From Stella humosa (GTDB lineage: Bacteria > Pseudomonadota > Alphaproteobacteria > ATCC43930 > Allostellaceae), in the NCBI RefSeq assembly GCF_006738645.1, contig NZ_AP019700.1, positions 3,888,001 through 3,952,000 of the forward strand: 64,000 bases of DNA. Reading direction: 5' to 3'. The stretch's first letter is position 1. Every line of letters begins with the position of its first letter. The position numbers were made by a program, and so were the translations under genes. The notes under the pieces are model-generated. The model ran no database searches, was not told the DNA's origin, and saw only the letters and a list, made by a program, of their open reading frames with translations. Shown here one piece after another: positions 42,320 to 52,183 of the stretch.

Positions 42320-44740
42320 TTGGCATTTGAGGTGATTGCGGGCCGGAGCGAAGACGAAACTCGTTCCGATGGCATTGCTGTCGATGCCGCCGGCAACACC
42401 TACCTCGTCGGATACTTCAATGGGACGGCGGACTTCGACGGCGGCCCCGGCACCGTGGAACTGGTCTCCATGGGGGTCGGGCAGGACTTCTTCGTCGCCC
42501 GCTACGACGTCAACGGCGAGCTGACCTGGCTCGCGACGTCCGAGACCTCGACCGAGTCCGGGTACGGCGATGCGATTGCGATCAACGACGCCGGGGAGGT
42601 CTTCGTCACCGGCGAGTTCTCCGGTTCGGCCGACTTCGACGAGAGCGGGGCGACGGCCTCCCTGGAGCTGAGCGAAAAGGGCGTCTTCCTGCTCAAGTAC
42701 GGCACGGATGGCAGCCTTCTGTGGGCCGTGTCGAACGATGGCAGCGCCGCGCCGGGCGTGGTGTTTCCAACCGCGCTGGCAGCAGACGCCGCCGGGGGCG
42801 TGTATCTCAGCGGCCGGTTCGGCTTCTCCGGGGCGGTCGATTTCGATCCCGGCCTGGGCACGGCGCTGCTGACGCCGGGCGACGAACTGGGCGACTACGA
42901 CTTCTTCCTCGCCCGCTACGATGCCGCGGGCGAACTGCTGTGGGTAACGGGGCCTGGCGCATCCACGGAATCCGAGGCCGCCAACGCGATCGCGCTCGAC
43001 GCCACGGGAAATGTCTTCATCGCGGGACATTTCGAGGAAACGGTCGACTTCGACCCCGGGCCGGGCACTTCGATCCTCACCGCCACCACGGACGAGCTCT
43101 GGCCGTTCCTGGCAAAGTACGGCAGCGACGGCGATTTCCTGTGGGTCACGTCGTTCGATCCGGCGGCAGCGGGCTACGGCGGCTTCGAGGCCGCAGCGGT
43201 CGATGCCACCGGGAACGCCTATGTAACGGGGACTTTCCGGGGCACGATCGACTTTGATCCGGGTGCGGGGTCGGCCGAACTCGTTGCCGTCGACAACCAG
43301 CCGTTCGTTGCCAAGTACGACACCGCGGGCAACTTCGTCTGGGTCCGTAGCTTCGACCTGGCATCGTCGGCCACTGGTACCGGGACCGCACTCGCCGTCG
43401 ATGAGAACGGTGACATCGTCATCGCCGGCCAGTTCTACGGCACGATGGATTTCGACGCGGCCGCCGGGGTCGACCAGCGGGTGGCCACCGATACCGACTA
43501 TTTCCTCGCGAAGTACGACGCGGCCGGCTCGCTGCTCTGGGTCACGACGCCGGACAGTTCCGAGAACGACGAGCGCGATCCGAGCATCGCGATCGACGCC
43601 ACCGGGCGGATCCTGATGACCGGCCGCCTGGTCGATAGCGCGGACTTCGACGCCGGGCCGGGGCTGGCGGTGGTCGACGCCGGGAACCGCGAGGACTTCT
43701 ACCTGGCGGAGTTTACGCCGGACGGCGCGCTGGTCGGCGCCGGCGCGCCGGCGGCGCCCTTCATCGCCGGGTTCGCCGACGACACCGACGAAGCGGGCGA
43801 TGGCGTCACCCGCGACCGTACCCTGACCCTGACCGGTACCGCCGAAGCGGGAAGCGAGGTCGAGGTCCGGCGCGACGGCACCGCCGTCGACACGGTCACG
43901 GCGGACGCCGACGGCGAATGGTCGTATGACGGTGGCGCGGATACGCTCACCTTCGGATTCCACGCCTTCACCGCCGTCGCGACGGACCGCTTCGGCAATG
44001 AGAGCGAGGCCTCGGCCGCGCTGGAAGTGTTCGTCCTCAACCCCTCGGCCGCCCCCGGCAACGGCGACGATCTTGTCGGCGGCGGCGCCGGCAGTTCCAA
44101 CATCGACGGCAAGAACGGCAACGACACTCTCTTTGGCTTCGGCGGCAACGACACGCTGAAGGGCGGCAACGGCAGTGACCGGCTCGACGGCGGCGGCGAC
44201 CGCGACGCGCTGCACGGCGGCAACGGAAACGATACGGCCTTGGGCGGTGCGGGCGACGACACCCTCTACGGCGAAGCCGGCAACGATTGGCTGCTCGGTG
44301 GCGACGGCACCGACCGGCTCGAGGGCGGCGCGGGGGCAGACATTCTCGACGGAGCGGCCGGCGCCGATACCCTGCGCGGCGGCGACGGCGGCGACCGACT
44401 GACCCCCGGCGACGGCAAGGACCGGGTGTTCGGCGACGCGGATGGCGACTGGATCGACCTCGGCGGTGATGGCGACGGCGACACCGTGTACGGGACCGCC
44501 TTCCACCTGTCCCACGACACTATTGCCGGCTTCGAGACCGGCTGGTCGGGCGACTTGCTGGCAGTGACCGGACTCGCCTCGAAGTACGCCAAGCTGCTCG
44601 ACAGCATCGCCGTGACCGACGGCGTGCTGTCCCTGAGCAAGGTCGGCGGCGGCGAGATCCGGTTCGAGGACCTGGGCGGAGACTTCCTGACCCACACGAT
44701 GCTGGGTGCCGACGGGGCGATCCTGGTCTATCTGGTCTGA
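42320..44740 (+). CDS. Beta-propeller / Ig-like / RTX calcium-binding secreted protein (806 aa)
   Basis: An 806-residue modular protein. Residues 1 to about 470 hold seven SBBP-type repeats (pattern AVDATGNAYVTG..GT.DFDPG), enough for a seven-bladed propeller. One Ig-like domain follows (about 480-575). About twelve RTX nonapeptides (GGNGNDT, GGAGDDTLYG) span about 590-720, and the C-terminus DGAILVYLV with no N-terminal signal fits type I secretion. Calcium would fold the RTX part outside the cell. The start is TTG at 42320 behind AGGGGAG, giving the same MAF opening as the paralogue at 55352-60379. No type I exporter gene is in the window. The stop overlaps the convergent MFS gene by 13 bp. 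Confidence 0.88.
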   Translation: MAFEVIAGRSEDETRSDGIAVDAAGNTYLVGYFNGTADFDGGPGTVELVSMGVGQDFFVARYDVNGELTWLATSETSTESGYGDAIAINDAGEVFVTGEFSGSADFDESGATASLELSEKGVFLLKYGTDGSLLWAVSNDGSAAPGVVFPTALAADAAGGVYLSGRFGFSGAVDFDPGLGTALLTPGDELGDYDFFLARYDAAGELLWVTGPGASTESEAANAIALDATGNVFIAGHFEETVDFDPGPGTSILTATTDELWPFLAKYGSDGDFLWVTSFDPAAAGYGGFEAAAVDATGNAYVTGTFRGTIDFDPGAGSAELVAVDNQPFVAKYDTAGNFVWVRSFDLASSATGTGTALAVDENGDIVIAGQFYGTMDFDAAAGVDQRVATDTDYFLAKYDAAGSLLWVTTPDSSENDERDPSIAIDATGRILMTGRLVDSADFDAGPGLAVVDAGNREDFYLAEFTPDGALVGAGAPAAPFIAGFADDTDEAGDGVTRDRTLTLTGTAEAGSEVEVRRDGTAVDTVTADADGEWSYDGGADTLTFGFHAFTAVATDRFGNESEASAALEVFVLNPSAAPGNGDDLVGGGAGSSNIDGKNGNDTLFGFGGNDTLKGGNGSDRLDGGGDRDALHGGNGNDTALGGAGDDTLYGEAGNDWLLGGDGTDRLEGGAGADILDGAAGADTLRGGDGGDRLTPGDGKDRVFGDADGDWIDLGGDGDGDTVYGTAFHLSHDTIAGFETGWSGDLLAVTGLASKYAKLLDSIAVTDGVLSLSKVGGGEIRFEDLGGDFLTHTMLGADGAILVYLV

Positions 44741-45942
44741 CGGCCGCCCCGGATCAGCCGCAGCCCGACGATCGCCGCCGGGAATGCCGCCAGCGCGAAG
44801 CCCCAGCCATAGGCGCCGGTCAGTTGCAGCAGGCCGGCATGGAGCAAGGGATAGGTCATCATCCCGGCACCGCCGAAGGCGACGACGCCGCCGGTGATGG
44901 CGCCGATCCGCCCCGGCGGGGCGCGCCGCGCCACCTCGGCCAGCAACAGGCCGTGCCACCCGACGGCGGTCGCGCTATAGGCGACGCCGATGGCGAGGAT
45001 CGTCCAGTAGGAGGCGCCGAAGCCGATCGCGGCCACCGCGAGGGATGCGACCGCCATGGCAAGGCCCAGGCCGCCCAGCACCAGCCTGGGGTCGATCCAG
45101 CGGCTGCCGATCCAGCCCCAGGCGATGCGGGCGACGATGGCGATCGCCTGGGCCAGCGCGAAGATGCCGCCGGCCGCGGTCAGCGAATAGCCCATGCCGT
45201 CGCTGAGATAGCTGACGAAGAACGAGCCGAAGATCGCCTGCAATCCGACGAAGCAGAACATGGCATAGGCGTAGCCGCGCAGCCCCTCGTCGCCCCAGAC
45301 GGTGCGGATGGTGGCGCCGATGGCGGCGAACGAGAGCTGGTGGCGCGGCTGGCGGTCGCTGTCGAATTCCCGCCGCAGCGGCTGGATCGCCAGGCCGAAG
45401 ACCCAGCAGATGCAGCCGAAGACGATGAAGGCGCTCTGCCAGCCATAGGTCACGACCAGCAGCGGCACGGCGACGCCCGCCGTCATGGCCCCCACCGGCA
45501 CGCCCGTCTGCTTGATCGAGAATATGAGCGGCGCGTATTTCGGCGGCGAATAGCGCGACAGCAGGTGCGAGCTGGCCGGCGTCGAGACCGAGTTGCCGAA
45601 GCCCAGCACCAGCGCCGACAGGGCGAACAGCCAGATCTCGCCGGCGGCAGCCAGGAAGAGGCCCGTGCCCAGCAGCAGCAGCGACAACTGGCTGACCCGC
45701 AACGCACCCAGCCGCACGATCAGCCCGCCGCAGCTCAACTGCCCCATGCTGGATACGGCAAAGCACAGGCCGGTATAGAGCCCGGCATAGGCCGTGCCGA
45801 TGCCGAGTGCCTGCGACAGCGCCGGCATCGCCACGGGAAAGACCAGGGTGGAGAGGTAGGAGAGGCCCTGCTGCACCAGCATGGCCCCCACCGCGAGCGA
45901 CAAGAGGCCGATGCCGGGCTTGCCGGCGGAAGACGTGCTCAT
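44728..45942 (-). CDS. MFS transporter
   Basis: A 404-residue major facilitator with about 12 hydrophobic segments. There is a loop motif after helix 2 (GLIVRLGALRVSQLS) and a charged central linker (REFDSDRQPRHQ, about residue 195) joining the two halves. Helix 5 has a SIKQTGVPVGAM stretch typical of the nitrate/cyanate-like MFS branch (CynX/NarK type). The next gene upstream on the same strand encodes an amidohydrolase that ends 25 bp away, so the two may not be coupled. Substrate unknown, but uptake of a nitrogen heterocycle or organic anion for the amidohydrolase is a reasonable guess. Confidence 0.87.
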   Translation of the reverse strand: MSTSSAGKPGIGLLSLAVGAMLVQQGLSYLSTLVFPVAMPALSQALGIGTAYAGLYTGLCFAVSSMGQLSCGGLIVRLGALRVSQLSLLLLGTGLFLAAAGEIWLFALSALVLGFGNSVSTPASSHLLSRYSPPKYAPLIFSIKQTGVPVGAMTAGVAVPLLVVTYGWQSAFIVFGCICWVFGLAIQPLRREFDSDRQPRHQLSFAAIGATIRTVWGDEGLRGYAYAMFCFVGLQAIFGSFFVSYLSDGMGYSLTAAGGIFALAQAIAIVARIAWGWIGSRWIDPRLVLGGLGLAMAVASLAVAAIGFGASYWTILAIGVAYSATAVGWHGLLLAEVARRAPPGRIGAITGGVVAFGGAGMMTYPLLHAGLLQLTGAYGWGFALAAFPAAIVGLRLIRGGRQTR

Positions 45943-45967
45943 GCCGGCTGCTATGCCCCCTCCTGCC

Positions 45968-47518
45968 TCAACGCGCCGGCGGCTGGTTCGAGCCGACGGT
46001 GCCGAGCGCCATCGGGAAGGCCTCGTCCGGCGACCGCTTGGCCCAATCGCGCTCGGAAATTCCCAGCATGCCGCGGCGCTGGCCCTCGGTCAGGCCGTCC
46101 AGGCTGCGCTTCATGTCGATCTTCAACGCCCGGCCGTCGCGCACCACCGTCTCGCCGCCGACCCAGACCTCGCGGATCGGCCGCTCCAGCGCTGTCACCA
46201 CCAGGCTCTTCAGCGGGTCGCGGGCGGGTACCATGTGCGGGTGCTCCAGGTCGATCGACACGAAGTCGGCCTTGCAGCCCTTCTCCAGCCGGCCGATGTC
46301 GTCGCGCATCAAGGCAGCCGCCCCACCCACGGTGGCGGCATGGAAGACGTCCGAGATGCTGGTCGAGCCGATGTCGCCGCTGGCGATCTTGGCCACCGTC
46401 AGGGCCCAGCGCATCTCGTCGATCATGTTGTGCGGGAAGGTGTCGGTGCCGATCCCCATGTTGACGCCGCGCTGCACATACTTGCCGAAGTGATGCATCA
46501 CCATGCCGCCGCGGGCGAACTGGTTGGGGCAGTGGGCGACGCTGGTGCCGCTGTCGGCCAGCCGGTTCAGGTCGCGATGGTCGGGGTTCATGATCCAGGG
46601 ATGCTCGTCCAGGAAGATGCCGTGGCCGATGATGAATTCCGGCCCCAGCACCCCGAGCGATTCCAGCCATTCGATCGGCGTCTTGCCGTGGCGGCGGAAC
46701 ATCTCGCGATACTCGACGACGCTCTGGGCGGCATGGGTCTGGATCGGGATGCCCTTTTCCCGCGCCACGGCCGAGGCATCGACGAAGAGGTCGGCCGTGC
46801 AGGTGTCGACCTGGGCCGGCGCCAGCATCCCCATCAGGCGGCCGGACGGGTGGCGGCGGGCCTGCTCGATCGTCTCCAGCGCGCGGTCGAATGCCTTGCG
46901 ACCGCCCTTGACGTCCCAGCGATAGAGCACCTCGTGGCCGTTGGGCGTGTACCAGGCGCCCGAGCGGAACGACGGCGCCACGCAGGTGCGGATGCCGGTC
47001 GCGGCCACCTCGTCTAGCCAGTTCGGCCGCGGGGCGGAATAGTCGACGAAGGTGGTGACGCCGCTGGTCAGCAGCTCCGAGATCGCCACCTGGGCCGAGG
47101 CCGAATAGGCCGGGAAGTCGCCGCGGCCGAACTGCTCGACCTCGGCCTGGTCCTCGGCATCGGCCGGGATGTCCTTGGTCGGCCGGCCGAGCAGGAAGAT
47201 GTACTCGTAGAGCGAGCTCATCTGGAGCTGGCGGCTCTTCCGCTCCTCGGACAGGCCCTTCATCATCGGCTCGGAACAGGGGTGGGTGTGGATGTTCACC
47301 AGGCCCGGGATGACGAAGCGCCCGCGCCCGTCGATCACCGTGTCGGCCGCCCCGGCATAGCCCCGCCCGGCGAACAGGATCTCGCCATCGGCGAACACCA
47401 GGTCGGCGTCGCGGATATAGGAGTGCCGCCCGCCCCAGCGCCGCTCCGACGGCGTCTCGGGGTTGGCGCGATCCCAGGCGACGAGCCAGTCGATGTTCTT
47501 GATCCAGGTGGTGGGCAT
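45968..47518 (-). CDS. Amidohydrolase family protein (TRZ/ATZ-like)
   Basis: A 516-residue metal-dependent hydrolase of the TRZ/ATZ/cytosine deaminase type. Metal ligands appear as NIHTHPCSEP (about 72-81), IQTHAAQS (about 254-261), IGHGIFLDEHPW (about 291-302) and GIGTDTFPHN near 362, the last giving the catalytic Asp. Such enzymes remove amino, chloro or alkyl groups from heterocycles. The length is normal to slightly long. It is in tandem with the MFS gene downstream and divergent from the M81 gene across 261 bp. A TATACT-like sequence near 47699 in that gap may serve the M81 gene. Confidence 0.88.
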   Translation of the reverse strand: MPTTWIKNIDWLVAWDRANPETPSERRWGGRHSYIRDADLVFADGEILFAGRGYAGAADTVIDGRGRFVIPGLVNIHTHPCSEPMMKGLSEERKSRQLQMSSLYEYIFLLGRPTKDIPADAEDQAEVEQFGRGDFPAYSASAQVAISELLTSGVTTFVDYSAPRPNWLDEVAATGIRTCVAPSFRSGAWYTPNGHEVLYRWDVKGGRKAFDRALETIEQARRHPSGRLMGMLAPAQVDTCTADLFVDASAVAREKGIPIQTHAAQSVVEYREMFRRHGKTPIEWLESLGVLGPEFIIGHGIFLDEHPWIMNPDHRDLNRLADSGTSVAHCPNQFARGGMVMHHFGKYVQRGVNMGIGTDTFPHNMIDEMRWALTVAKIASGDIGSTSISDVFHAATVGGAAALMRDDIGRLEKGCKADFVSIDLEHPHMVPARDPLKSLVVTALERPIREVWVGGETVVRDGRALKIDMKRSLDGLTEGQRRGMLGISERDWAKRSPDEAFPMALGTVGSNQPPAR

Positions 47519-47779
47519 GGGGACTCCGGAAGGCAGGGCCGACGCCGCGGGCGGCGCGATCGGAAGCCGGAGTTTACGGAAAGCGCCGCGCGGTTACAGC
47601 GCAAACCGACGGCGCGAATCCGGACCGATGGTGGCCGGCCATGCAGGCGCCGGGCCATGACGGGATCGAGTTCGGCTGGCCGGTTCGCCCGGTCGGTCTA
47701 TACTGCCGCCCACGCTATGCTGACGGCCGCGACGCGCAGCCGCCGCTTCCGTTCCCGCCCGCCATAGGACCTTGCCCGC

Positions 47780-49246
47780 ATGCGCCTCCTGATCGCGATG
47801 ATGAAGCACGAGACCAACACCTTCTCGCCGGTGGAGACCGGCTGGCAGCGGTTCGTGGAATGGGGTGCCCATCTGGGGCCGGCGGCGCGCGCGGCCTATG
47901 AGGGCACGGCGATGCCGATGGGGGCCTATATCGAGCTGGCCAAGGCCGCGGGAGCCGAGATCGTCACCCCGGTCGCGGCCGAGGCGATGCCGAGCGGGCC
48001 GGTGGCCGCCGCCGCCTACGACAAGATGGCCGATGCCATCCTCGACGCCGCCCCCGGCTGCGACGCGGCATTGCTCGACCTGCACGGGGCCATGGTGGCC
48101 GAGAACACGGGCGACGGCGAAGGCACCCTGCTGGAGCGCCTGCGCCAGCGCTGCCCCGGCCTGCCGATCGCCGTCACGCTCGACCTGCACTGCAATCTGA
48201 CGCAGCGCATGGTCGACAACTGCACCGCCATGATCGGCTACAAGACCTATCCCCATACCGACATGCATGTCGTGGGCGAGCAGATCGGCCGGGTGCTGAT
48301 GCGCTCGCTGAAGGGCGAGGTGGCCCCGGTGATGGCCTGGGGCAACCGGCCGATCCTGGCCCAGACGCTGCGCATGGGCACCGACGACGAGCCGATGCGG
48401 GCGCTGATCCAACTGGCGCGCGAGATCGAGACGCGCCCCGGCATCCTGGCCGCCACGATCTTCGGCGGCTTCCCCATGGCCGATATCCCGGAGGCCGGCA
48501 TCTCGGCCGTCGTCGTGGCCGACGGCGACCAGGCGGCCGCCCAGCGCGCCGTTGACGAACTGCTCGACGCCGCCTGGGCCGAGCGCGAGGAGTTCGCCTA
48601 CCGCCACGAGCCGATCGGCCAGGCGCTGGGGCGCGCGGAGGCCCTGACGGATGGGCCGATCCTGCTGCTCGACCATGCCGACAATTGCGGCTCCGGCGGC
48701 AACCAGGACGTCATGACCGTCCTGAAGGCGGTGATGGAACAGGGGTTGGAAGACGTCGCGGTCGCCGCGGTGTGGGACCCGGTCGCCGTCCAGGAACTGA
48801 TGCAGGCCGGCATCGGCCGGGAAGTGACGATCAAGCTCGGCGGCCGCACCAGCATGCCGGCGATCGGCGCCCAGGGCGAGCCGCTGGAGGTGACGGGCCG
48901 CGTGCGCACGCTGTCCGACGGCGACTGGATCGTGCGCGGGCCGATGTACACGGGCGTCCATGTCCATATGGGGCCGACCGCCGTGCTCGACACCGGCAAG
49001 GTCAAGATCGTCATCGTCTCGCGCCACCACGAGCCGTGGGACCAGGGCGTCTTCACCTCGGTCGGCATCGACCCTGCATCGACGCGCTACCTGCTGCTGA
49101 AGTCACGCATCCACTACCGCGCGGGCTTCGCCCCCATCGCCCGCCACACGATCACCCTGGACGGCGTCGGCGTCACCACGTCCGACAACCGCATCCTGAC
49201 CTATCGCAACCTGCGCCGGCCGATCTATCCGCTCGATCCCATCTGA
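47780..49246 (+). CDS. M81 family metallopeptidase (MlrC-like), copy 1
   Basis: A 488-residue MlrC-type zinc hydrolase. The N-terminus RLLIAMMKHETNTFSPV is the family signature, DLHGAMVAE near 93 and DLHCNLTQRMVDN near 133 carry His/Asp metal ligands, and VIVSRHHEPWDQGVF near 410 belongs to the C-terminal domain. MlrC finishes degradation of the cyclic peptide microcystin in Sphingomonas, but most homologues act on unknown peptides or amides. A paralogue lies at 50631-52109, with a glycosyltransferase gene between. The 3' end overlaps that convergent gene by 22 bp. Confidence 0.92.
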   Translation: MRLLIAMMKHETNTFSPVETGWQRFVEWGAHLGPAARAAYEGTAMPMGAYIELAKAAGAEIVTPVAAEAMPSGPVAAAAYDKMADAILDAAPGCDAALLDLHGAMVAENTGDGEGTLLERLRQRCPGLPIAVTLDLHCNLTQRMVDNCTAMIGYKTYPHTDMHVVGEQIGRVLMRSLKGEVAPVMAWGNRPILAQTLRMGTDDEPMRALIQLAREIETRPGILAATIFGGFPMADIPEAGISAVVVADGDQAAAQRAVDELLDAAWAEREEFAYRHEPIGQALGRAEALTDGPILLLDHADNCGSGGNQDVMTVLKAVMEQGLEDVAVAAVWDPVAVQELMQAGIGREVTIKLGGRTSMPAIGAQGEPLEVTGRVRTLSDGDWIVRGPMYTGVHVHMGPTAVLDTGKVKIVIVSRHHEPWDQGVFTSVGIDPASTRYLLLKSRIHYRAGFAPIARHTITLDGVGVTTSDNRILTYRNLRRPIYPLDPI

Positions 49247-50583
49247 CCGCCGGGCTCGCCGGGGCGGACGCGGCGCACCCGCACTGGCCGCCCGGCATCG
49301 CGCGCCACCGCTGGCGCCTCGCCCGGCTCCTCGTCGGGCGTCGCGGCGGCGGGCGGCGTCTCCGGCGTCGGCGGCAGGTCAATGCCGCAGGCGCGGAGTT
49401 CGCGGCTGATCGAGGCCAGGTGGCGCCAGCCATTCTCGCGGTCGCGCCAGGCGGCGGCCCGCTTGGCCGCCGCCCGGCCCAGCGACGGGGCAACGTCGAT
49501 GAACCGGCGCAGAGCCTTGGCATAGCCCTGCGGCTCATGGGTCGCGACGACGATTCCGGCCGCCAACCCCTGCTCGAGCTGCTCGGACATCCAGCTACCG
49601 CCCGGCACGATGACCGGCCGGCCCATGGCGGCGGCAAAGGCGAAGATGCCCGACGCGCGGTCGCGATACTCGGCCGGGTCGTAGGGCATCAGCACCGCGG
49701 CCACCGTCTGCAGGTGCCAGATCAGCGCCGTCTCCGGCATCGAGCCCCAGCGGATGGCCACGAGCGGATTATCGGTCAGGCCATCGTCGATGCGGGTTCC
49801 GGCCTTCACCCGGTACCGCTCGACGAGCTGGATCAGCAGCCGCATGCGGCCGGCCAAGCCCGCCGCATGGCTGGCGATGTCGGCCAGCATGCCGCCACCC
49901 TTGTCGAGCCGGGTTCCGCCGAGGACGGCCACCGTCAGCCGCCCGTCGTCGGGCGGCGCCTCCGGGTCCGGCTTGGGTTCGGCCAGGTCGTACCAGATAG
50001 GATGCGAATAGGACCAGGTCGGCTGACGCAGCAAATCGGACATGGCCTGGGCGAGCCGGGCATTGGTCGAATTGACGATGATGCGATCGGCCGGAAAGAC
50101 CCGCCGCAGCCGGTTCATGGCATAGCGCAGCAGGCCCATGAACTGGTTGGTCGCTTTCGGCTGCTCCTCGCCCGTGCGCAGGCTGTGGAAGCCCAGCACG
50201 ATCGCCGCCGGTGGCCCGGTGCGCTCGATCGCGATCGCCAGCGCCAGCATCTCGCGGGCGCTGGCCGTCGGCAGCAGGACGACCGCGCCCGCGATCGCCG
50301 CTGCCCCGTCCAGCGCCGCCAGGTCGCCCGCCAGGATGGCGCCGCCGTCGATCGCCTCGGCGATGCGCCAGCTCCACGGATCGTCCATCAGCTGGTCGGC
50401 CAGCGAGATGGACAGCGCCGCCCGGGCCTGCAGCCGGCGCACCACCACGTCGCTGGCCCGGCGCGGGATGACCATGCTGACCTCGAACCCGAACTTCGGC
50501 CCGTCGCGGACGATGCCGCGGGCGAAGTTGAAGTTGTGCATGTCGACAACCATCAGGTTCGAATCGATCACGACCGCGCGCAT
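49225..50583 (-). CDS. Glycosyltransferase family 4-like protein
   Basis: A 452-residue protein of the GT-B type. The N-terminal part (VVDMHNFNFARGIVRD at about 12-27, then VVVRRLQARAAL) resembles the acceptor domain, and the C-terminal domain has VAVLGGTRLDKGGGML near 225 and MPYDPAEYRDRASGIFAFAAAMGRPVI near 318-344 (in parts MPYDPAEYRDRASG, FAAAMGRPVIVP), the usual donor-sugar binding pattern of GT4 enzymes. The tail after residue 405 is Pro/Glu/Arg-rich. Function presumably lies in surface glycan assembly. The ATG at 50583 was chosen; the longer frame to 50931 overlaps the MlrC-like gene. Confidence 0.75.
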   Translation of the reverse strand: MRAVVIDSNLMVVDMHNFNFARGIVRDGPKFGFEVSMVIPRRASDVVVRRLQARAALSISLADQLMDDPWSWRIAEAIDGGAILAGDLAALDGAAAIAGAVVLLPTASAREMLALAIAIERTGPPAAIVLGFHSLRTGEEQPKATNQFMGLLRYAMNRLRRVFPADRIIVNSTNARLAQAMSDLLRQPTWSYSHPIWYDLAEPKPDPEAPPDDGRLTVAVLGGTRLDKGGGMLADIASHAAGLAGRMRLLIQLVERYRVKAGTRIDDGLTDNPLVAIRWGSMPETALIWHLQTVAAVLMPYDPAEYRDRASGIFAFAAAMGRPVIVPGGSWMSEQLEQGLAAGIVVATHEPQGYAKALRRFIDVAPSLGRAAAKRAAAWRDRENGWRHLASISRELRACGIDLPPTPETPPAAATPDEEPGEAPAVARDAGRPVRVRRVRPGEPGGQMGSSG

Positions 50584-50630
50584 CGGACCCCCACCCTCGC
50601 ATTGACGATCAAGCGCCCGGCCCCGCGCAC

Positions 50631-52109
50631 CTACTGGAGGTCCAGGGGGAAGATCGGCCGGCGCAGCCGCTCGAACGGCATGCGGGTATAGTCGCGCGTC
50701 GTCAGCCCGCCGCCGTCTACCACCAGGATCTCGCCGGCGATCGGACCGAAGGCAGCGCGGAAATGCTGGGACGACTTCACGACGACGATCCGCCGCTCCA
50801 CCGGCTCGATGCCGGCGATGCGGAACATGTTGCGGTCCAGGAGCTGCAGCAGGTTGGTCGCGCACAGGATGTCGATGCCGGCGGTGCGCAGGACGGCGAT
50901 CTGCCCGAGGCTTGCCGCCAGGCCGGCCCACATCGGCCCCTCATGCACATAGTCGCCCGGTCCCACATGCATGACGCGCCCGGTCAGGCGCAGCGGCGGG
51001 CCGCCGAACGACGGATCGACCTTGCCGCCGATATCGACCGTGATCTCCGCCCCGACGCCGGCCGCCGCCATCGCGGCCACCGCGTCGGCATCGCGGATCG
51101 ACCCGAGCGCCACGTCGCGCACGCCCGCCTCCAGCAGCGCCTGCAGCAGGCTGGTCGAATCGCCGTAGGCGCCGCCGCCCGGATTGTCGCCGGTGTCGGC
51201 GATCACCAACGGCCGGCCGGCCTCGCCGTGCCAGGCAGCCGCCTGGGCCGCCGCCTCGGCCGGCGTCAGGACCGCACCCGCGCGCTCGGCCCGGCTGGCC
51301 CAGACCATGTCCATCAATTCCTCGGCCATCGCCCGCCAGCGCGGGCTGTCGCCGTCGCCCGTGACCGTGACGGCGGGACCGGCGTCGACGATGTCGGCCT
51401 TGGCGAAGCCGGCATTGATGCTGATCGACAGCACGCCCGGCTCCTGCTCCAGCACCCGGGCGCGCGCCAGCACGTCCAGCATCGGCCCGGTGTCGGTGCG
51501 CCCGCCGGCAACGCCCAGAAGCTGCGGCCGGCGGGCGACCACCGTCACGGGATGGATTTCCCCCGCCGCGGCGCGGCGCAGCAGCTCGGCCGCCGCGCGC
51601 CCGCATTCGCGCATGTCGACATGGGGATAGGTACGATAGGAGACGAGCGCGCTGGCATGGGCCGCCATGCGGTCGGAGACGTTGGCATGCAGGTCCAGCG
51701 TGACGGCGATCGGCACGCTTGGCCCGAGGATGCCGCGCAGCTCTTCCAGCAACTGGCCCTCGGCATCGTCGTGGGTGTCGGTCACCATGGCGCCGTGCAG
51801 GGCCAGCAGCACGCCATCGACGTCGGGATTGGCGCGCGCGGCATCGAGGATGATGCCGCCCAATTCGTGCCACGCCCGGTCGGTCACCTTGCCGCTGGGA
51901 TTGGCGAAGGTGGCGACGGTGTGGATGACCGACCAGCCCTCGCGGTCGGCCACGTCGAGGAAGCCCGCGATCTCGCTGCTGGTGCCCGCCAGCCGCTCGC
52001 GCACCTCGTTGCCGCGATAGCAGAACAGCTTGTGGAAGTCCTCGGTATCGGCCTTCTGGACGCTGAAAGTATTGGTTTCGTGGCAGAACTGGCCGACGAT
52101 GACGCGCAT
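50631..52109 (-). CDS. M81 family metallopeptidase (MlrC-like), copy 2
   Basis: A 492-residue paralogue of the protein at 47780-49246, with the same opening (RVIVGQFCHETNTFSVQ), ALHGAMVTD near 105, DLHANVSDRMAAH near 142, ADTGDNPGGGAYGD near 310 and the closing RRPIFPLD. Predicted zinc hydrolase of peptide or amide substrates. It is divergent from the methyltransferase gene and transcribed toward the glycosyltransferase gene 47 bp downstream. Substantial divergence between the copies suggests different substrates, not a recent duplication. Confidence 0.92.
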   Translation of the reverse strand: MRVIVGQFCHETNTFSVQKADTEDFHKLFCYRGNEVRERLAGTSSEIAGFLDVADREGWSVIHTVATFANPSGKVTDRAWHELGGIILDAARANPDVDGVLLALHGAMVTDTHDDAEGQLLEELRGILGPSVPIAVTLDLHANVSDRMAAHASALVSYRTYPHVDMRECGRAAAELLRRAAAGEIHPVTVVARRPQLLGVAGGRTDTGPMLDVLARARVLEQEPGVLSISINAGFAKADIVDAGPAVTVTGDGDSPRWRAMAEELMDMVWASRAERAGAVLTPAEAAAQAAAWHGEAGRPLVIADTGDNPGGGAYGDSTSLLQALLEAGVRDVALGSIRDADAVAAMAAAGVGAEITVDIGGKVDPSFGGPPLRLTGRVMHVGPGDYVHEGPMWAGLAASLGQIAVLRTAGIDILCATNLLQLLDRNMFRIAGIEPVERRIVVVKSSQHFRAAFGPIAGEILVVDGGGLTTRDYTRMPFERLRRPIFPLDLQ

Positions 52110-52183
52110 GGAGGGCTCCGGCAGGGGTCGATGTCAGGGCGCGATCATAGCCTGCCGGCGGTCGCGACAGCGGAGTTTTCGCG

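Noticed and set aside
42296-44959. 887-codon minus-strand frame opposite the 806-aa RTX protein
   Set aside because: It is the antisense of repetitive Gly/Asp coding sequence; frames like this arise opposite RTX genes in GC-rich DNA.
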